A DNA stretch of 38,824 bases from Planctomycetia bacterium (GTDB lineage: Bacteria; Planctomycetota; Planctomycetia; Planctomycetales; Planctomycetaceae): assembly GCA_026400935.1 (NCBI GenBank), contig JAPLNX010000322.1:1-38824 (forward strand), in the 5' to 3' direction. This document shows, piece after piece, positions 16,550-26,089 of the stretch (the first letter of the stretch is position 1; each line of letters opens with the position of its first letter). A program made the translations under genes and the position numbers. The notes beneath the pieces are model-generated. The model saw only the letters and a list, made by a program, of their open reading frames with translations, was not told where the DNA came from and made no database searches.

Positions 16550-17635
16550 ATGCTTGATCCGCACTTCTTCATCCTCGAACGCCTGCATGAGTTTGCCTCG
16601 AGTGTGTTTCAACATTTCGGCGTTCCAGTTCAAGATGCCGAACAGGCGGCGGATATTTTGGTGCTCAGCGATTTGCGAGGGATTGACTCACACGGGATCG
16701 CACGGTTGCGGTCGTATGTCAGCATGTTGTCGGTCGGTCGGATCAACCCACAGCCCAACATTACGATCGTCCGCGAATCGCTCAGCACAGCGACTGTTGA
16801 TGCAGACAACGGGCTGGGATTGGTTGTCGGTCCAAAAGCCAATTCGATGGCAATGGATAAGGCAGATCACGTCGGCACCGGCTGGGTCGCGGTAAAAAAT
16901 ACGAATCATTTCGGAATCGCCGGTTGGTATGTGCTCGAAGCACTCAAGCGGGACATGATTGGCTGGGCGATGACCAACACGACGAGGATTGTCACTCCGC
17001 TGTGGGGTGCCGAGCGAATGCTTGGAACAAACCCGATCGCGATTGCGTTTCCGGGATTTGAAGAGCCGCCAATCGTGATTGACATGGCCACTCCGGCCGC
17101 CGCGTTCGGCAAGATTGAAATGGCGATTCGAACAGACAATTCGATCCCCGCTGGCTGGGCCATTGATCGCAACGGGCATCCAACGACCGATCCGAAAACA
17201 ATGACTGACGGCGGTGCAATCTTGCCGCTGGGAACAGACCGCGATCACGGAGGGCACAAAGGCTACTGCCTCGGAGCCATGGTCGATCTGCTCTGCGGCC
17301 CACTGAGTGGCGCCAACTGGGGCCCGTTTACGCCGCCATTTACGCTCGAACATGCCGAACCGTCGCGTCGAGTCGGCCAAGGAATCGGTCACTTCTTCGG
17401 CGCCATGAAAATCGAGGCATTTATCGACTCGACCGAATTCAAACACCAAATCGACGACTGGATTCGGACCTTCCGCGCAACGAAGCCCGCTCCCGGTACA
17501 ACCGGACCGTTGATCCCCGGTGACCCCGAACGACTCGCCGAAGCTGAACGCCGCCAGACCGGCATCCCACTCGTCCCCGCCGTCGTCGAAGACCTACGTT
17601 TCGTCGCGAAACAAACCGGCGTGCCGTTTGAGTAG
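16550..17635 (+). CDS. Malate/L-lactate dehydrogenase-family (Ldh2/YlbC type) oxidoreductase
   Basis: A 361-residue NAD(P)-dependent oxidoreductase of the PF02615 family, whose members reduce or oxidise 2-oxo/2-hydroxy acids (malate, lactate, ureidoglycolate, imines). Family blocks seen: SDLRGIDSHGIARLRSY (40-56, with the catalytic SHG), VKNTNHFGIAGWY (about 120), MTNTTRIVTPLWG, LGTNPIAIAFP and DRDHGGHKGYCL. The in-frame ATG at 16463 lies inside a palindromic repeat and is rejected; MLDPHFFILERL at 16550 fits the family start. The exact substrate cannot be read from sequence. It follows pepA on the same strand but is separated from it by a repeat, so they are probably not one operon. Confidence 0.9.
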   Translation: MLDPHFFILERLHEFASSVFQHFGVPVQDAEQAADILVLSDLRGIDSHGIARLRSYVSMLSVGRINPQPNITIVRESLSTATVDADNGLGLVVGPKANSMAMDKADHVGTGWVAVKNTNHFGIAGWYVLEALKRDMIGWAMTNTTRIVTPLWGAERMLGTNPIAIAFPGFEEPPIVIDMATPAAAFGKIEMAIRTDNSIPAGWAIDRNGHPTTDPKTMTDGGAILPLGTDRDHGGHKGYCLGAMVDLLCGPLSGANWGPFTPPFTLEHAEPSRRVGQGIGHFFGAMKIEAFIDSTEFKHQIDDWIRTFRATKPAPGTTGPLIPGDPERLAEAERRQTGIPLVPAVVEDLRFVAKQTGVPFE

Positions 17636-17795
17636 CGTATTTTGGTAACAACATCCTACTTCACCATAGAGTCACAGAGCTCGGAAAGAGTTCTGAGTAG
17701 TAAATCACGGACATCATCGCCGATGCTATGTCGTCATCAACGTCTAAAATGGCTCACGAAACAATATGACTGCAATATGCGTGGCAAGGTGACTT

Positions 17796-18746
17796 TCAGA
17801 ATTCGGCCTGAGCTTCGCGGCCGTTAATGCTGCTGATGGCTTGAAAAACATTCAGAGAGGCATTGTCGGAAAGCCAACGAACGGCACCGTCACCCATCAA
17901 TGTGTGAACTCCCCTGGAATGTTGGCTGCGTGTCCCCATGTAGTCGTTGCCATCGGGCGCGTCTGGTTGGCAAGGAAGTTTCAACTCTGGACGATCTGCA
18001 CACTGGCCCTTGTCTTTCTGAGAGCTATTGGGGGGAAATCGCGAAGAGATTTGGAAGCTGGCCGCTCCGGCGCTCCAGATGCGGCCGCGACGGTCACTGA
18101 CTTGCCCCGACTCGGCAGGTGCTTGCAACATTTCGAGCATCAATAAACTCGAAGATGTTCCATCTTTGAAGTCAGCGAGAGTCGCTCCATAACCGACATA
18201 AAACGGTGCTCGAACACCGGGGGTGAGAAACTGCTGGTAGTAATCTTGAGCACCCCAATTCAGGCCATAGTTCCCTTTGTATTCGGAACTGTTCTGTCCG
18301 GCGTTACCGGAAACGAATTGTCGGCGAGATTCATCCGACGGACATTGATAGAGGACGACCTTGGGGACGATCACCTCGAATTGGTCGGCGAAATCTTTTT
18401 CGTAGTTGTAACGTTTCGCTCGCGTCTCCTCACCAATGTAGGGCAAGAGAAACGCCACAAAAGCGGTTCGGTTGCTGATCTTGGTATCCGTCAACGGGTC
18501 TTTGCCAATCAGGCCGGGCGGGAAGCGGCGATGAGCTTCGTGGTAGTTGTGCAGAGCGGTCCCCAATTGCTTGAGGTTGTTACGGCAAGCCATTCGGCGT
18601 GCCGCTTCTCGGCTCGATTGTACTGCTGGGAGTAAGAGAGCGATCAAAATGCTGATCACTGCAATGACCATCAATACCTCGATCAGCGTGAAGCCGCTCG
18701 GTCTCGTCGATTCATGGTTACAACAATGATCGCTCAGTGGTGTCAT
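17796..18746 (-). CDS. DUF1559 pilin-like protein
   Basis: A 316-residue protein with a type IV pilin-like N-terminus: a short polar leader ending in G, then [20 protein letters not shown] (19-38), cut by a prepilin peptidase before Phe. The conserved [25 protein letters not shown] and the [12 protein letters not shown] block mark DUF1559. The C-terminal [17 protein letters not shown] is the family's 'H-x9-DG' motif. These proteins are abundant in planctomycetes and are thought to be pseudopilins or surface proteins of unknown role. Its ATG overlaps the kinase stop by four bases (ATGA, 18743-18746), so translation is coupled to the kinase gene. Confidence 0.93.
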   Translation of the reverse strand: MTPLSDHCCNHESTRPSGFTLIEVLMVIAVISILIALLLPAVQSSREAARRMACRNNLKQLGTALHNYHEAHRRFPPGLIGKDPLTDTKISNRTAFVAFLLPYIGEETRAKRYNYEKDFADQFEVIVPKVVLYQCPSDESRRQFVSGNAGQNSSEYKGNYGLNWGAQDYYQQFLTPGVRAPFYVGYGATLADFKDGTSSSLLMLEMLQAPAESGQVSDRRGRIWSAGAASFQISSRFPPNSSQKDKGQCADRPELKLPCQPDAPDGNDYMGTRSQHSRGVHTLMGDGAVRWLSDNASLNVFQAISSINGREAQAEF

Positions 18747-20741
18747 GGCAGTACCGTCACTTTCACGGCCTGACGATTGTTGTTTGGCACCTTCCCTTTG
18801 GGATCGTGATGGACGAGGAATCGGAAACCGTCTTCCTTCGCCTTTTCCCAGGTGTTGACCTCGAGTTCATCACGTTCTTGCGTCGTCTCGGTCGCATCGA
18901 CCCACACCGAAAGAAATGATTCTCCCGCCGGAGTACCGCTGGGAATGGGCAACCGGAACGACATCCGCTCGGAGGCTCCAGCCGCCAACGCGGGATAAGC
19001 CTGCTCCCTCAACATCCCGGTCAGATACGCTGGTTGCTGAGGATTGAGAAAAACGCGAATCACTCCGGGATTGCCGGGCACCGTTCCGCGATTGAACAAC
19101 TGCAACGACAAATGAATTTCCTTTCCCGCTCGAACTTTTTTCGGAGAGACCTCAATCTCTTTCACGCCCAGATCAGGATATACATAGAGAATAAAAATCA
19201 GATGATCACGAACGTCCAAAACACGTTCGCCAGTCGTTTCATCGACCACGCTGCGAGACGGCTGAGCGGTGACTTTATGAGTTCCCGATGGAATCGCCAC
19301 TTTGAATTCCGGGTGCGCCGAGTTCTCAATTATCCCTCGCGGCTTGGGGATGCGCCCCATCTCGTCCATGTGCCAGAATGTCGTAAGGTTTCGCCGAGCG
19401 AGCATGCCGTCGGCATCGTTCATGATTTCAAACGCTTGATCGCGCGGAAAGCCTTCAAAGTAGAAACGTCGAAAACGCACGTCGCCGCGTTGATTGACCA
19501 TGTGCTCACGAATGACTTCCGGAGCGGGTGGATGATACGGGCTGTCTTCAATTGTTGGTGGCGACAGCTTCCACCACACGAGACCGAGAGCAATTATCAA
19601 CAACCCTGCCGTCGCAAGACGAGTTTGCCAACGCCCCAATTTTGAATTGCTATTCGCGGCGATCTCAATATTGCTCTGCAATTGCCTGAGCCGTGCGTGC
19701 CTGCGGAGCTTCCGTAGTTGCTCCAAGAGTATTTGTGGATCGGCAAGACGCTGGTCCGGATCATTGGCCAACAGTCGCCGGAGCAACTTTCGACAACGCG
19801 ACGGCACCTGTGCGAGGTTCTCATCCAGGTCAGTCGCCTCATGACTGACGGGGTCTCGCGACGGAGCACGAGCCGTCAACAAGTAATACCAAACACAACC
19901 CAACGCAAAGAAGTCCGCATGAGAGGTGACCGTGTCAGGTCGTCGCCATTGTTCTGGAGCCATGAAAGGCTTTGAGCCAATCCGATCATTCGCACGCGTC
20001 AATCCTGGCTCATCACGAGACCGGTCGGCCACCGACACCAAGCCCAAGTCCGCGATCTTGAGTTGCCCCTTTCGGTCGAGCAACAAATTCCCCGGATGAA
20101 TATCGCGATGCACCAAGCCCACGCCGTGCAGCGCCTGCAATCCCAATGTTGCTTGAGCGACCACTTCCGCCGCATCTGCACACGACAACGGACCATGCTG
20201 ACGCACCAGCGTCCCCAAATCCAAGCCATCGATCAATTCCAATACACAGTACAGAACGCCGTCAGCCTCTCCCGCATCAACGGCCTGTACGACATGTGGT
20301 GAATCGACTTTTTCCGAGGCTTTCCATTTCCCGTTGAAAACGCGAGACAAAGTGCGAATCGCTACGCAACTCCGGGCTCACCACTTTGACTGCGTAGTAA
20401 CGCCCCAGCCTTCGATGTCGCGCTTTGTAGACTTCCCCCATGCCACCCCGGCCAATTTGCAGCAGCAACTCAAACTCACCCAAATTGGACATCGTTGGTA
20501 AGCGGTGAAGCTGAGTCATCAAAGCATCTTCACCCACCCCAACGCTCGTCACACCCACTTGGCACAGCGTGCAAGTCGCAAGGTGAGAATCAATCGAATC
20601 AAACACCTCTGCAGGCAAACGCCCCATCAAGTATTCGCACATCGCCTCCCGTGAAGGACAAGCCCCTGGCACAAAAATCAGCGGTGAGACAACTTCAGCC
20701 AACTGCAAACTCCTCAACAATTGCAAACCCTCTGTCACCAC
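18743..20741 (-). pseudogene. Membrane Ser/Thr protein kinase with CARDB-like outer domain, frameshifted
   Basis: One kinase gene is split over two frames. Frame one (from GTG 20741 to the stop at 20277) holds a zinc-finger-like HLATCTLC (53-60), Gly loop IGRGGMGEV (96-104), K119 and helix C. Frame two (read to 18743) continues with VDSPHVVQA, HRDIHPGN (D213; the usual Lys after Asp-Ile is His), DLG (231), APEQW, a membrane span (about 375-391) and an outer CARDB-like domain (521-631). Removing one T from the run at 20309-20313 restores a 665-residue protein reading LGKVDSPHVV across the join. Either the gene is broken, the base is a sequencing error, or slippage rescues it. The middle gene of sigma-kinase-DUF1559. 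Halves: 20277-20741 and 18743-20350. Confidence 0.88.
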
Positions 20742-20752
20742 GCCGCCACCAA

Positions 20753-20872
20753 CCCCACTGAGCTTGCCTCAGTGGTTCCAGGCTTTTGCACTACGGGGCG
20801 AGGCGTTTTCACTCAAAGCCAAAACGTCCGTAGTGCAAAGGCCCGAAGTCCACCGAGGCAAGCTCGGTGGGG
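20753..20872. repeat. 120-bp palindromic element, copy A
   Basis: The ends are a 23-bp near-perfect inverted repeat (CCCCACTGAGCTTGCCTCAG against its partner with CCGAGGCAAGCTCGGTGGGG). Each end can also fold on itself (CCACTGAG-CTTGC-CTCAGTGG). Inside lies a second inverted repeat, GGCTTTTGCACTACGG with CCGTAGTGCAAAGGCC. It sits between the sigma-factor and kinase genes. Copy B is at 27511-27621. Confidence 0.85.
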
Positions 20873-20964
20873 CACCAGAGGCCGCGTTGTTCTCGACGTA
20901 ATTGAGTGGCCGAAATTCAGAAAACGTGACACCTCCAGCACAACTTTCGATTGCGGAGTCGCGA

Positions 20965-21531
20965 TCACCAAGGCTCCAATCCGGCGTGCTCCTCACGAAT
21001 CGAACGCAGCAGCCGAGCCGCAGCCTGACGCACAGCGACACCGCTCATGCCAAGCTGTTGGCCGACGTCATCCGCTTTGCGGTTTTCGATGAGGTAAAGA
21101 TTGAGCAGTCGGCGCTGAGAGTCTGACAAATCAAGCGTCCGCACAAACTCGCTCAACAGCTCCGCTTGCTCATCGGAGGAAGGTTGTTCCGGCAGAGAAT
21201 GAAGCATCGTCAAAAAATCGCTGCCGCCAACGGCCCGATCAGGCTTTCGCTCTGCCTGCTTCCACCACCGTGCGACACAGCGTTTGGTAATCGTTCTCAA
21301 CCAAGCGAGAAACGATTTTGAACCATGCTGACCTTGGAAGGCCGACAAACTTTGAAAGGCTTGTGAGAACACTTCGTTGCGTAAGTCTTGGCGATCAGCT
21401 TCTGTCACTCCACAGCGCGCCACAAACCGCTCCAGCGGCAGCGAATAAATCCGCACGAGCCGACTCCAGGCTTCATCATCTCTCGCTTCCACGCGACGTA
21501 CCAAAGAGGTTGTGATCAGATCACTGGCCAT
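20965..21531 (-). CDS. ECF-type RNA polymerase sigma-70 factor
   Basis: A 188-residue sigma factor with region 2 at about 20-90 (DDEAWSRLVRIYSLPLERF, DLRNEVFSQAFQSL, FLAWLRTITKRCVARWW) and region 4 at about 125-180 (LDLSDSQRRLLNLYLIENRKADDVGQQLGMSGVAVRQAAARLLRSIRE), including the helix-turn-helix. There is no region 1.1 or 3, as in extracytoplasmic-function factors. In planctomycetes such factors are often encoded beside a Ser/Thr kinase, as here (224 bp upstream of the kinase start, same strand). It may be controlled by kinase phosphorylation or by the zinc-finger-like segment of the kinase; neither is shown. It is divergent from the large CARDB protein gene. Confidence 0.92.
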   Translation of the reverse strand: MASDLITTSLVRRVEARDDEAWSRLVRIYSLPLERFVARCGVTEADRQDLRNEVFSQAFQSLSAFQGQHGSKSFLAWLRTITKRCVARWWKQAERKPDRAVGGSDFLTMLHSLPEQPSSDEQAELLSEFVRTLDLSDSQRRLLNLYLIENRKADDVGQQLGMSGVAVRQAAARLLRSIREEHAGLEPW

Positions 21532-21765
21532 ACCGAAACCGAGCCCGTTTTAGATGTCACTGATCTTTTTGCTGCCACCGATCCATCAACGCCACAACCT
21601 CGCAGAACCCCAACGAAGCCGCTCCATAGCTCAACGCCCTAAAGAGTCTCAGATTCTTTGTCACGTTTGCGGCAACCCGCGCCACTCAGAACTGACAACC
21701 TTTTTCATTTCGAGAGTGCGGAATTACCCAACTCTTCACAATTGCCCAGCAGAACGAGGAACTCG

Positions 21766-24700
21766 ATGAACTTGCTAAGCCCTCTTTCAATTCGCCACCG
21801 CGCGTTCTCGCTCATGGCCTGTCTGCTCAAAGGACACCGACGACGATCAGCTCAGCAATACGCTTTGGCGCAAGCCGCAGAGATCATGGAGAGTCGTGTT
21901 GTGCTGACAACCTATGATGCCTTGCCAGCAGACTTCCCAAACCAAAACGTCAGCGGCGAATTCCCTCACGTCACACTCGCTACCGCCACAGGCTTCAGTG
22001 GTAGCAGTCCTGTCTACACCGCTCCCTCTTCCAGGCAAGGACCGATCCAGATTTTCTCGCCGAATTCGAGTGCTGGGGGGCAGACGGCTGGTGCTTTTGG
22101 GAGTTCAAATCGTTTGCGTTTGACGTTCGATCGCGGTGTGAGTGATTTTGAAATCGTTGGTTACAGTGGTCCTGTCGGTTCGATGATCGTGGGCTATTTC
22201 CGAAGCGATATGTCGTTGATCGAGAAGCACACGATAAGCATTGAAAGGCTTGTTCCCGGCTTTGACTCTTTTCATCGGGACGCTGCTGACATTCGGTATG
22301 TCTTTGCGGAAGCAAATAATATCAATAGTTTTTCCTACACGCTTGATGACACGCCGCTTCCGTCATCACTGTCAATTTCTGCGACGAGCGCAAACCGCAA
22401 TGAAGGGAATTCTGGCAGCACGCCATTTACATTCACCGTCACCCGAAGCGGTGACACGAGTGGGCCGACCAGCGTGTCATATGAGGTAGCTGGTGGCGGA
22501 ACAAACCCGGCAAATGCGTTCGACTTCACTGGAGCGACCTTGCCCAGCGGCACGGTAAACTTTGCGGCAAACCAAACCAGCAAGACCATTACGGTCAACG
22601 TCAATGGAGATGGTCTCACTGAGTCGAACGAGGACTTTACGGTGACGCTGTCGAATCCGGCCGGCGGCGTGACAATCGCCACTGAGACAGCAACAGGGAC
22701 AATCATCAATGATGATTCAAGTCCCGCCGCGACCATTTCGATTTCAGTCTCTCCGGCAAGTGTCGCTGAGAATGGCACCGCCAATTTGGTCTACACGTTC
22801 CGAAGAACCGGCTCGACGGCCAGTGATCTTTCGGTGTTCTTCACGATCGACGGATCAGCGTTTGCGCCGGACGACTACACCACACGTGGCGAGCAACTTT
22901 TTGAATCAACCGTTGGAATCATCAGGATTCCGGCAGGCGCATCGTCCGCGACGCTCACCGTCGATCCAACACCAGATGCCATCCTAGAACCCGATGAGAC
23001 CGTGATCTTGGCACTGGCAGAGTCCAGTGACTACGTCATCGGTTCGTCTGCATCGGCGACGGGAACGATCCTCGCCGACCCACCAATTGCAGATTTGCGA
23101 GCGGGTTTTATAGGACTCCCTGAATCGGCAGCGGCCAACACCACCATTTCTGTCGATGCCGAAGTCACAAACGAAGGGACGAAAGCCAGCGGAAGTTTCG
23201 ATGTCAAGTTTTACCTCAGTACTGATGACCAAATCACAGCGTCTGATCTGTTGTTGGCGACCGTCACTCGCAACGCAATTGCCGCAGGAGATTATCAGGA
23301 TTGGACGCAACTACTAAACCTCCCGAAGTCCGTTACTGAGGGAGACTATTGGATCGGCACAATTGTTGATCCGACAAACAAAGTTGCCGAAGCCGACGAA
23401 ACCAACAACACGAACGCCGCTGGACCATTTTCTGTCTCTGGGCCTCCTCGCCCCGAATTGGCAACCAGTGGTTTAGAGATTCCATACCCCTTTGGAGCTG
23501 CTGGAGGCACGATTTCAGTTATTGTCACCATCGACAATCCTGCGTTGGTCGCAAGCGGAAACTTCGACGTCAAGTTCTACCTTAGCACCGATGAGGAATT
23601 CACCGCCTCTGATTTGATTCTGACGTCCGTCACCCGGAACTCGATTGTTGCTGTGGGTAGTCAAAGTTGGACGCAGTCACTGACACTGGCAAAGACTCTC
23701 GTAGCGGGCGACTACTTCATCGTAATGGTGCTCGACCCAGCTAACAGAATCATCGAGACCGACGAGAGCAACAACATTGCATTTGCTTATCTGACGGTAG
23801 TTCCCGGCCTACCACGTCCAGACTTGGTGGCGAACAACTTGGTGATTCCTGAGTCGGGAGCCGCCAACACAAACATTTCGGTCGATGCGGAAGTCGCCAA
23901 TCTGGGGACGAAGGAGAGTGGGAACTTTGACGTCAAGTTTTATCTCAGTGCCGATGACCAGATCACCGTCGGCGATATGTTGCTGACGACCGTGACGCGC
24001 AACACGATCCTTCCTGGTGGCCTCCAGACGTGGACGCAACTGCTGAGCCTTCCGAAGACCGTCACCGAAGGAGACTACTACATCGGCATGATCCTTGACC
24101 CGGGTCTCAAGATCGCCGAACCCGATGAGACGAACAACATCTTTGTTGCCGGATCAATTCCGATCTCTGGCCCACCACGGCCTGACTTGGTGGTTAGTGA
24201 TTTCCAAATTCCATACGCCCTCGGAGCAGCAACCGGCACGGTCTCGGTCAACGCCGTTGTGGACAATCCTGGGTTAGTTGCGAGCGGAAGCTTTGACGTT
24301 AAGTATTACCTCAGCACTGATGGTGACATCACGACCTCAGACACGCTGCTGACGACGGTCACTCGCAATTCCATCGCCTCTCAAGGCCATCAGAGTTGGA
24401 CACAATCGTTGACACTCCCGAAGAATCTTGCAGCGGGTGATTATGTGATTGGGGTGATCCTCGACCCGGCCAACAAAATCATCGAAACGGACGAAAGCAA
24501 TAATGTCGGCTCGGCCTCTTTCACGGTCGTTGCCGGCGCATCGCGACCGGACATGGTTGTCAACAACTTGGTGATACCGGATTCAGGAGCGGCCAACACA
24601 ACCATCTCAGTCAATGCAGAAGTCGCCAATCAGGGTACGAAGGAGAGCGGGAAGTTCGACATCAAGTTTTACCTCAGCTTCGATGACCAGATCACCGTTG

Positions 24701-25683
24701 GCGATATGTTGCTGACGACAGTGACTCGCAACACGATCCTTCCCGGTGGCATTCAGAATTGGATGCAATCGCTGAGTCTTCCGAAGACAGTCACCGAAGG
24801 AGACTTCTACATCGGCATGATCATCGACCCGGCTTTCAAGGTCGCAGAATCTGACGAGAACAACAACGCGTTTGGTCTGGGACCAATTCCAATCTCTGGA
24901 CCACCGCGTCCTGACTTGAGCGGAAGTTTAACGATTCCAGCTTCGGCAACCGCGGGCAACACGATTTCAGCTCGAATAGAGGTCGACAATTTGAGTCCGA
25001 CTGCCAGCGGAAAATTCGATGGGCTGTTTTATTTGAGCGATGACGACGTGATCACTCCCGATGATCTATTCGTGGTCGCCGTCTTCGACCGTACCTCCGT
25101 TGCAGCAAATGGCCGACAAACTTGGACACAATCGCTCACACTTCCAAAGTCATTAGCTGATGGCAACTACTGGCTGGGTTTCGTGATTGACGCGGGCGAA
25201 AAGATCGGCGAATCCGACGAGAGCAACAACATCGTTGTGGGGGGGCCAATTACCGTCTCGGCGATTCCGCTACCGGTGCAGATTGCTGCAGATGATCGGC
25301 TTGGAAACGACCGGTTTGATTTTGCTGTTGGTTATCCAATCGTCGTGACTCAACCGTTCCAGTTTTCAATTCGAGGACATGTCGGTCCCGGAACACAGTT
25401 TGGTGACGACGATGGCCTCGATCGGTTTTCGTTCTCATTCCAACGTGCTTCGACGATCCGGATTGAGCTGACCAACCTTTCGGTCAATGCGGGCATGCTG
25501 CTCGACAGCCTGACTCCCGGCGTTGCAGACAAGTCTTCCAACAATTCCGGCTTGACTTCGGAAATCATCACTCAAAGTTTTCCGGCAGGCGGAACAGCAG
25601 ACCTATTGATCAATGCGAGCACCCTTGGTGCGTTATTGCCCTTCGGAGCAACGACATACACGTTGACGGTCACGATCACATAA
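21766..25683 (+). CDS. Large Calx-beta/CARDB surface protein
   Basis: A 1305-residue secreted protein. The ATG at 21766 has AGGA five bases upstream; an in-frame start 108 bases earlier lacks one. Residues 1-50 are basic and end in AEIMESRVVLT, resembling the LEPR-xLL motif at the head of planctomycete exported proteins. A domain of about 150 residues follows, then two Calx-beta domains (about 198-314 and 323-438) with TESNEDFTVTLSNP and LEPDETVILAL Ca2+-binding loops. Six CARDB domains come next (440-1165), each with FDVKFYLSxDDxIT and E(S/T)DExNN. A PPC-like beta domain (1166-1305) ends in TYTLTVTIT. It is probably an adhesin or cell-surface stalk. It is divergent from the sigma-kinase unit. 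Confidence 0.9.
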   Translation: MNLLSPLSIRHRAFSLMACLLKGHRRRSAQQYALAQAAEIMESRVVLTTYDALPADFPNQNVSGEFPHVTLATATGFSGSSPVYTAPSSRQGPIQIFSPNSSAGGQTAGAFGSSNRLRLTFDRGVSDFEIVGYSGPVGSMIVGYFRSDMSLIEKHTISIERLVPGFDSFHRDAADIRYVFAEANNINSFSYTLDDTPLPSSLSISATSANRNEGNSGSTPFTFTVTRSGDTSGPTSVSYEVAGGGTNPANAFDFTGATLPSGTVNFAANQTSKTITVNVNGDGLTESNEDFTVTLSNPAGGVTIATETATGTIINDDSSPAATISISVSPASVAENGTANLVYTFRRTGSTASDLSVFFTIDGSAFAPDDYTTRGEQLFESTVGIIRIPAGASSATLTVDPTPDAILEPDETVILALAESSDYVIGSSASATGTILADPPIADLRAGFIGLPESAAANTTISVDAEVTNEGTKASGSFDVKFYLSTDDQITASDLLLATVTRNAIAAGDYQDWTQLLNLPKSVTEGDYWIGTIVDPTNKVAEADETNNTNAAGPFSVSGPPRPELATSGLEIPYPFGAAGGTISVIVTIDNPALVASGNFDVKFYLSTDEEFTASDLILTSVTRNSIVAVGSQSWTQSLTLAKTLVAGDYFIVMVLDPANRIIETDESNNIAFAYLTVVPGLPRPDLVANNLVIPESGAANTNISVDAEVANLGTKESGNFDVKFYLSADDQITVGDMLLTTVTRNTILPGGLQTWTQLLSLPKTVTEGDYYIGMILDPGLKIAEPDETNNIFVAGSIPISGPPRPDLVVSDFQIPYALGAATGTVSVNAVVDNPGLVASGSFDVKYYLSTDGDITTSDTLLTTVTRNSIASQGHQSWTQSLTLPKNLAAGDYVIGVILDPANKIIETDESNNVGSASFTVVAGASRPDMVVNNLVIPDSGAANTTISVNAEVANQGTKESGKFDIKFYLSFDDQITVGDMLLTTVTRNTILPGGIQNWMQSLSLPKTVTEGDFYIGMIIDPAFKVAESDENNNAFGLGPIPISGPPRPDLSGSLTIPASATAGNTISARIEVDNLSPTASGKFDGLFYLSDDDVITPDDLFVVAVFDRTSVAANGRQTWTQSLTLPKSLADGNYWLGFVIDAGEKIGESDESNNIVVGGPITVSAIPLPVQIAADDRLGNDRFDFAVGYPIVVTQPFQFSIRGHVGPGTQFGDDDGLDRFSFSFQRASTIRIELTNLSVNAGMLLDSLTPGVADKSSNNSGLTSEIITQSFPAGGTADLLINASTLGALLPFGATTYTLTVTIT

Positions 25684-25686
25684 AAG

Positions 25687-25968
25687 TCCGTCTACGAGTG
25701 GGTGCACTTGATGACATCTTGTTTGGCAGCACAACCTCTTTGAGCTCAGTCGCGACCACCGCTGTCATGCCCGAATGCAAAAGCCTCCGCTGATCGAGCC
25801 ACACACGTCCGCTATGGCAGCGGCGAAACGAAAGGAGCCACCAAGCTCGACGCTTCGTTAGTCCAAAACAATTGGGTAGCCAACACGTTTTCCGGAACTT
25901 TAGACCTCGACTGGTTCTTCCAATCGGCAGGCGATGCCAGCAGGGGAGAAGTCCAGACGGCAGTTTAA
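25687..25968 (+). pseudogene. Remnant of an RTX-type protein C-terminus
   Basis: Directly after the CARDB protein, one frame reads VRLRVGALDDILFGSTTSL (from 25687), like the 'G(D)DILIGGTTS' step that ends RTX repeat arrays. It stops at about 25793. A second frame (25744-25968) reads HVRYGSGETKGATKLDASLVQ and then GTLDLDWFFQSAGD, matching the common C-terminal 'gv.L....V.DD...D.L.G..GLDWFF' tail, and ends in TAA at 25966. Both frames lack a start codon and repeat array. The pieces are in the right order but out of frame, so I read this as a decayed gene end. An antisense frame at 25676-26008 is rejected as noise. Confidence 0.55.
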
Positions 25969-26089
25969 GAACCATGCACTCTAACTTTCCGAAGTTCGCA
26001 TCAGTCATCTTTCATTCGTTGACTCATGTGATAGACTGCGGCCCGCCGAAACCAAGACTATTAGCTCTTTTGGACTTCACGGAGATGCG

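Noticed and set aside
20744-20964. Palindromic element A as a simple Rho-independent terminator
   Set aside because: No T-run follows the stems, and a second copy with a different loop elsewhere indicates a repeat element.
25676-26008. 110-codon minus-strand frame after the CARDB protein
   Set aside because: Composition is Arg/Trp/Cys-rich and the opposite strand carries the recognisable RTX-tail remnant.
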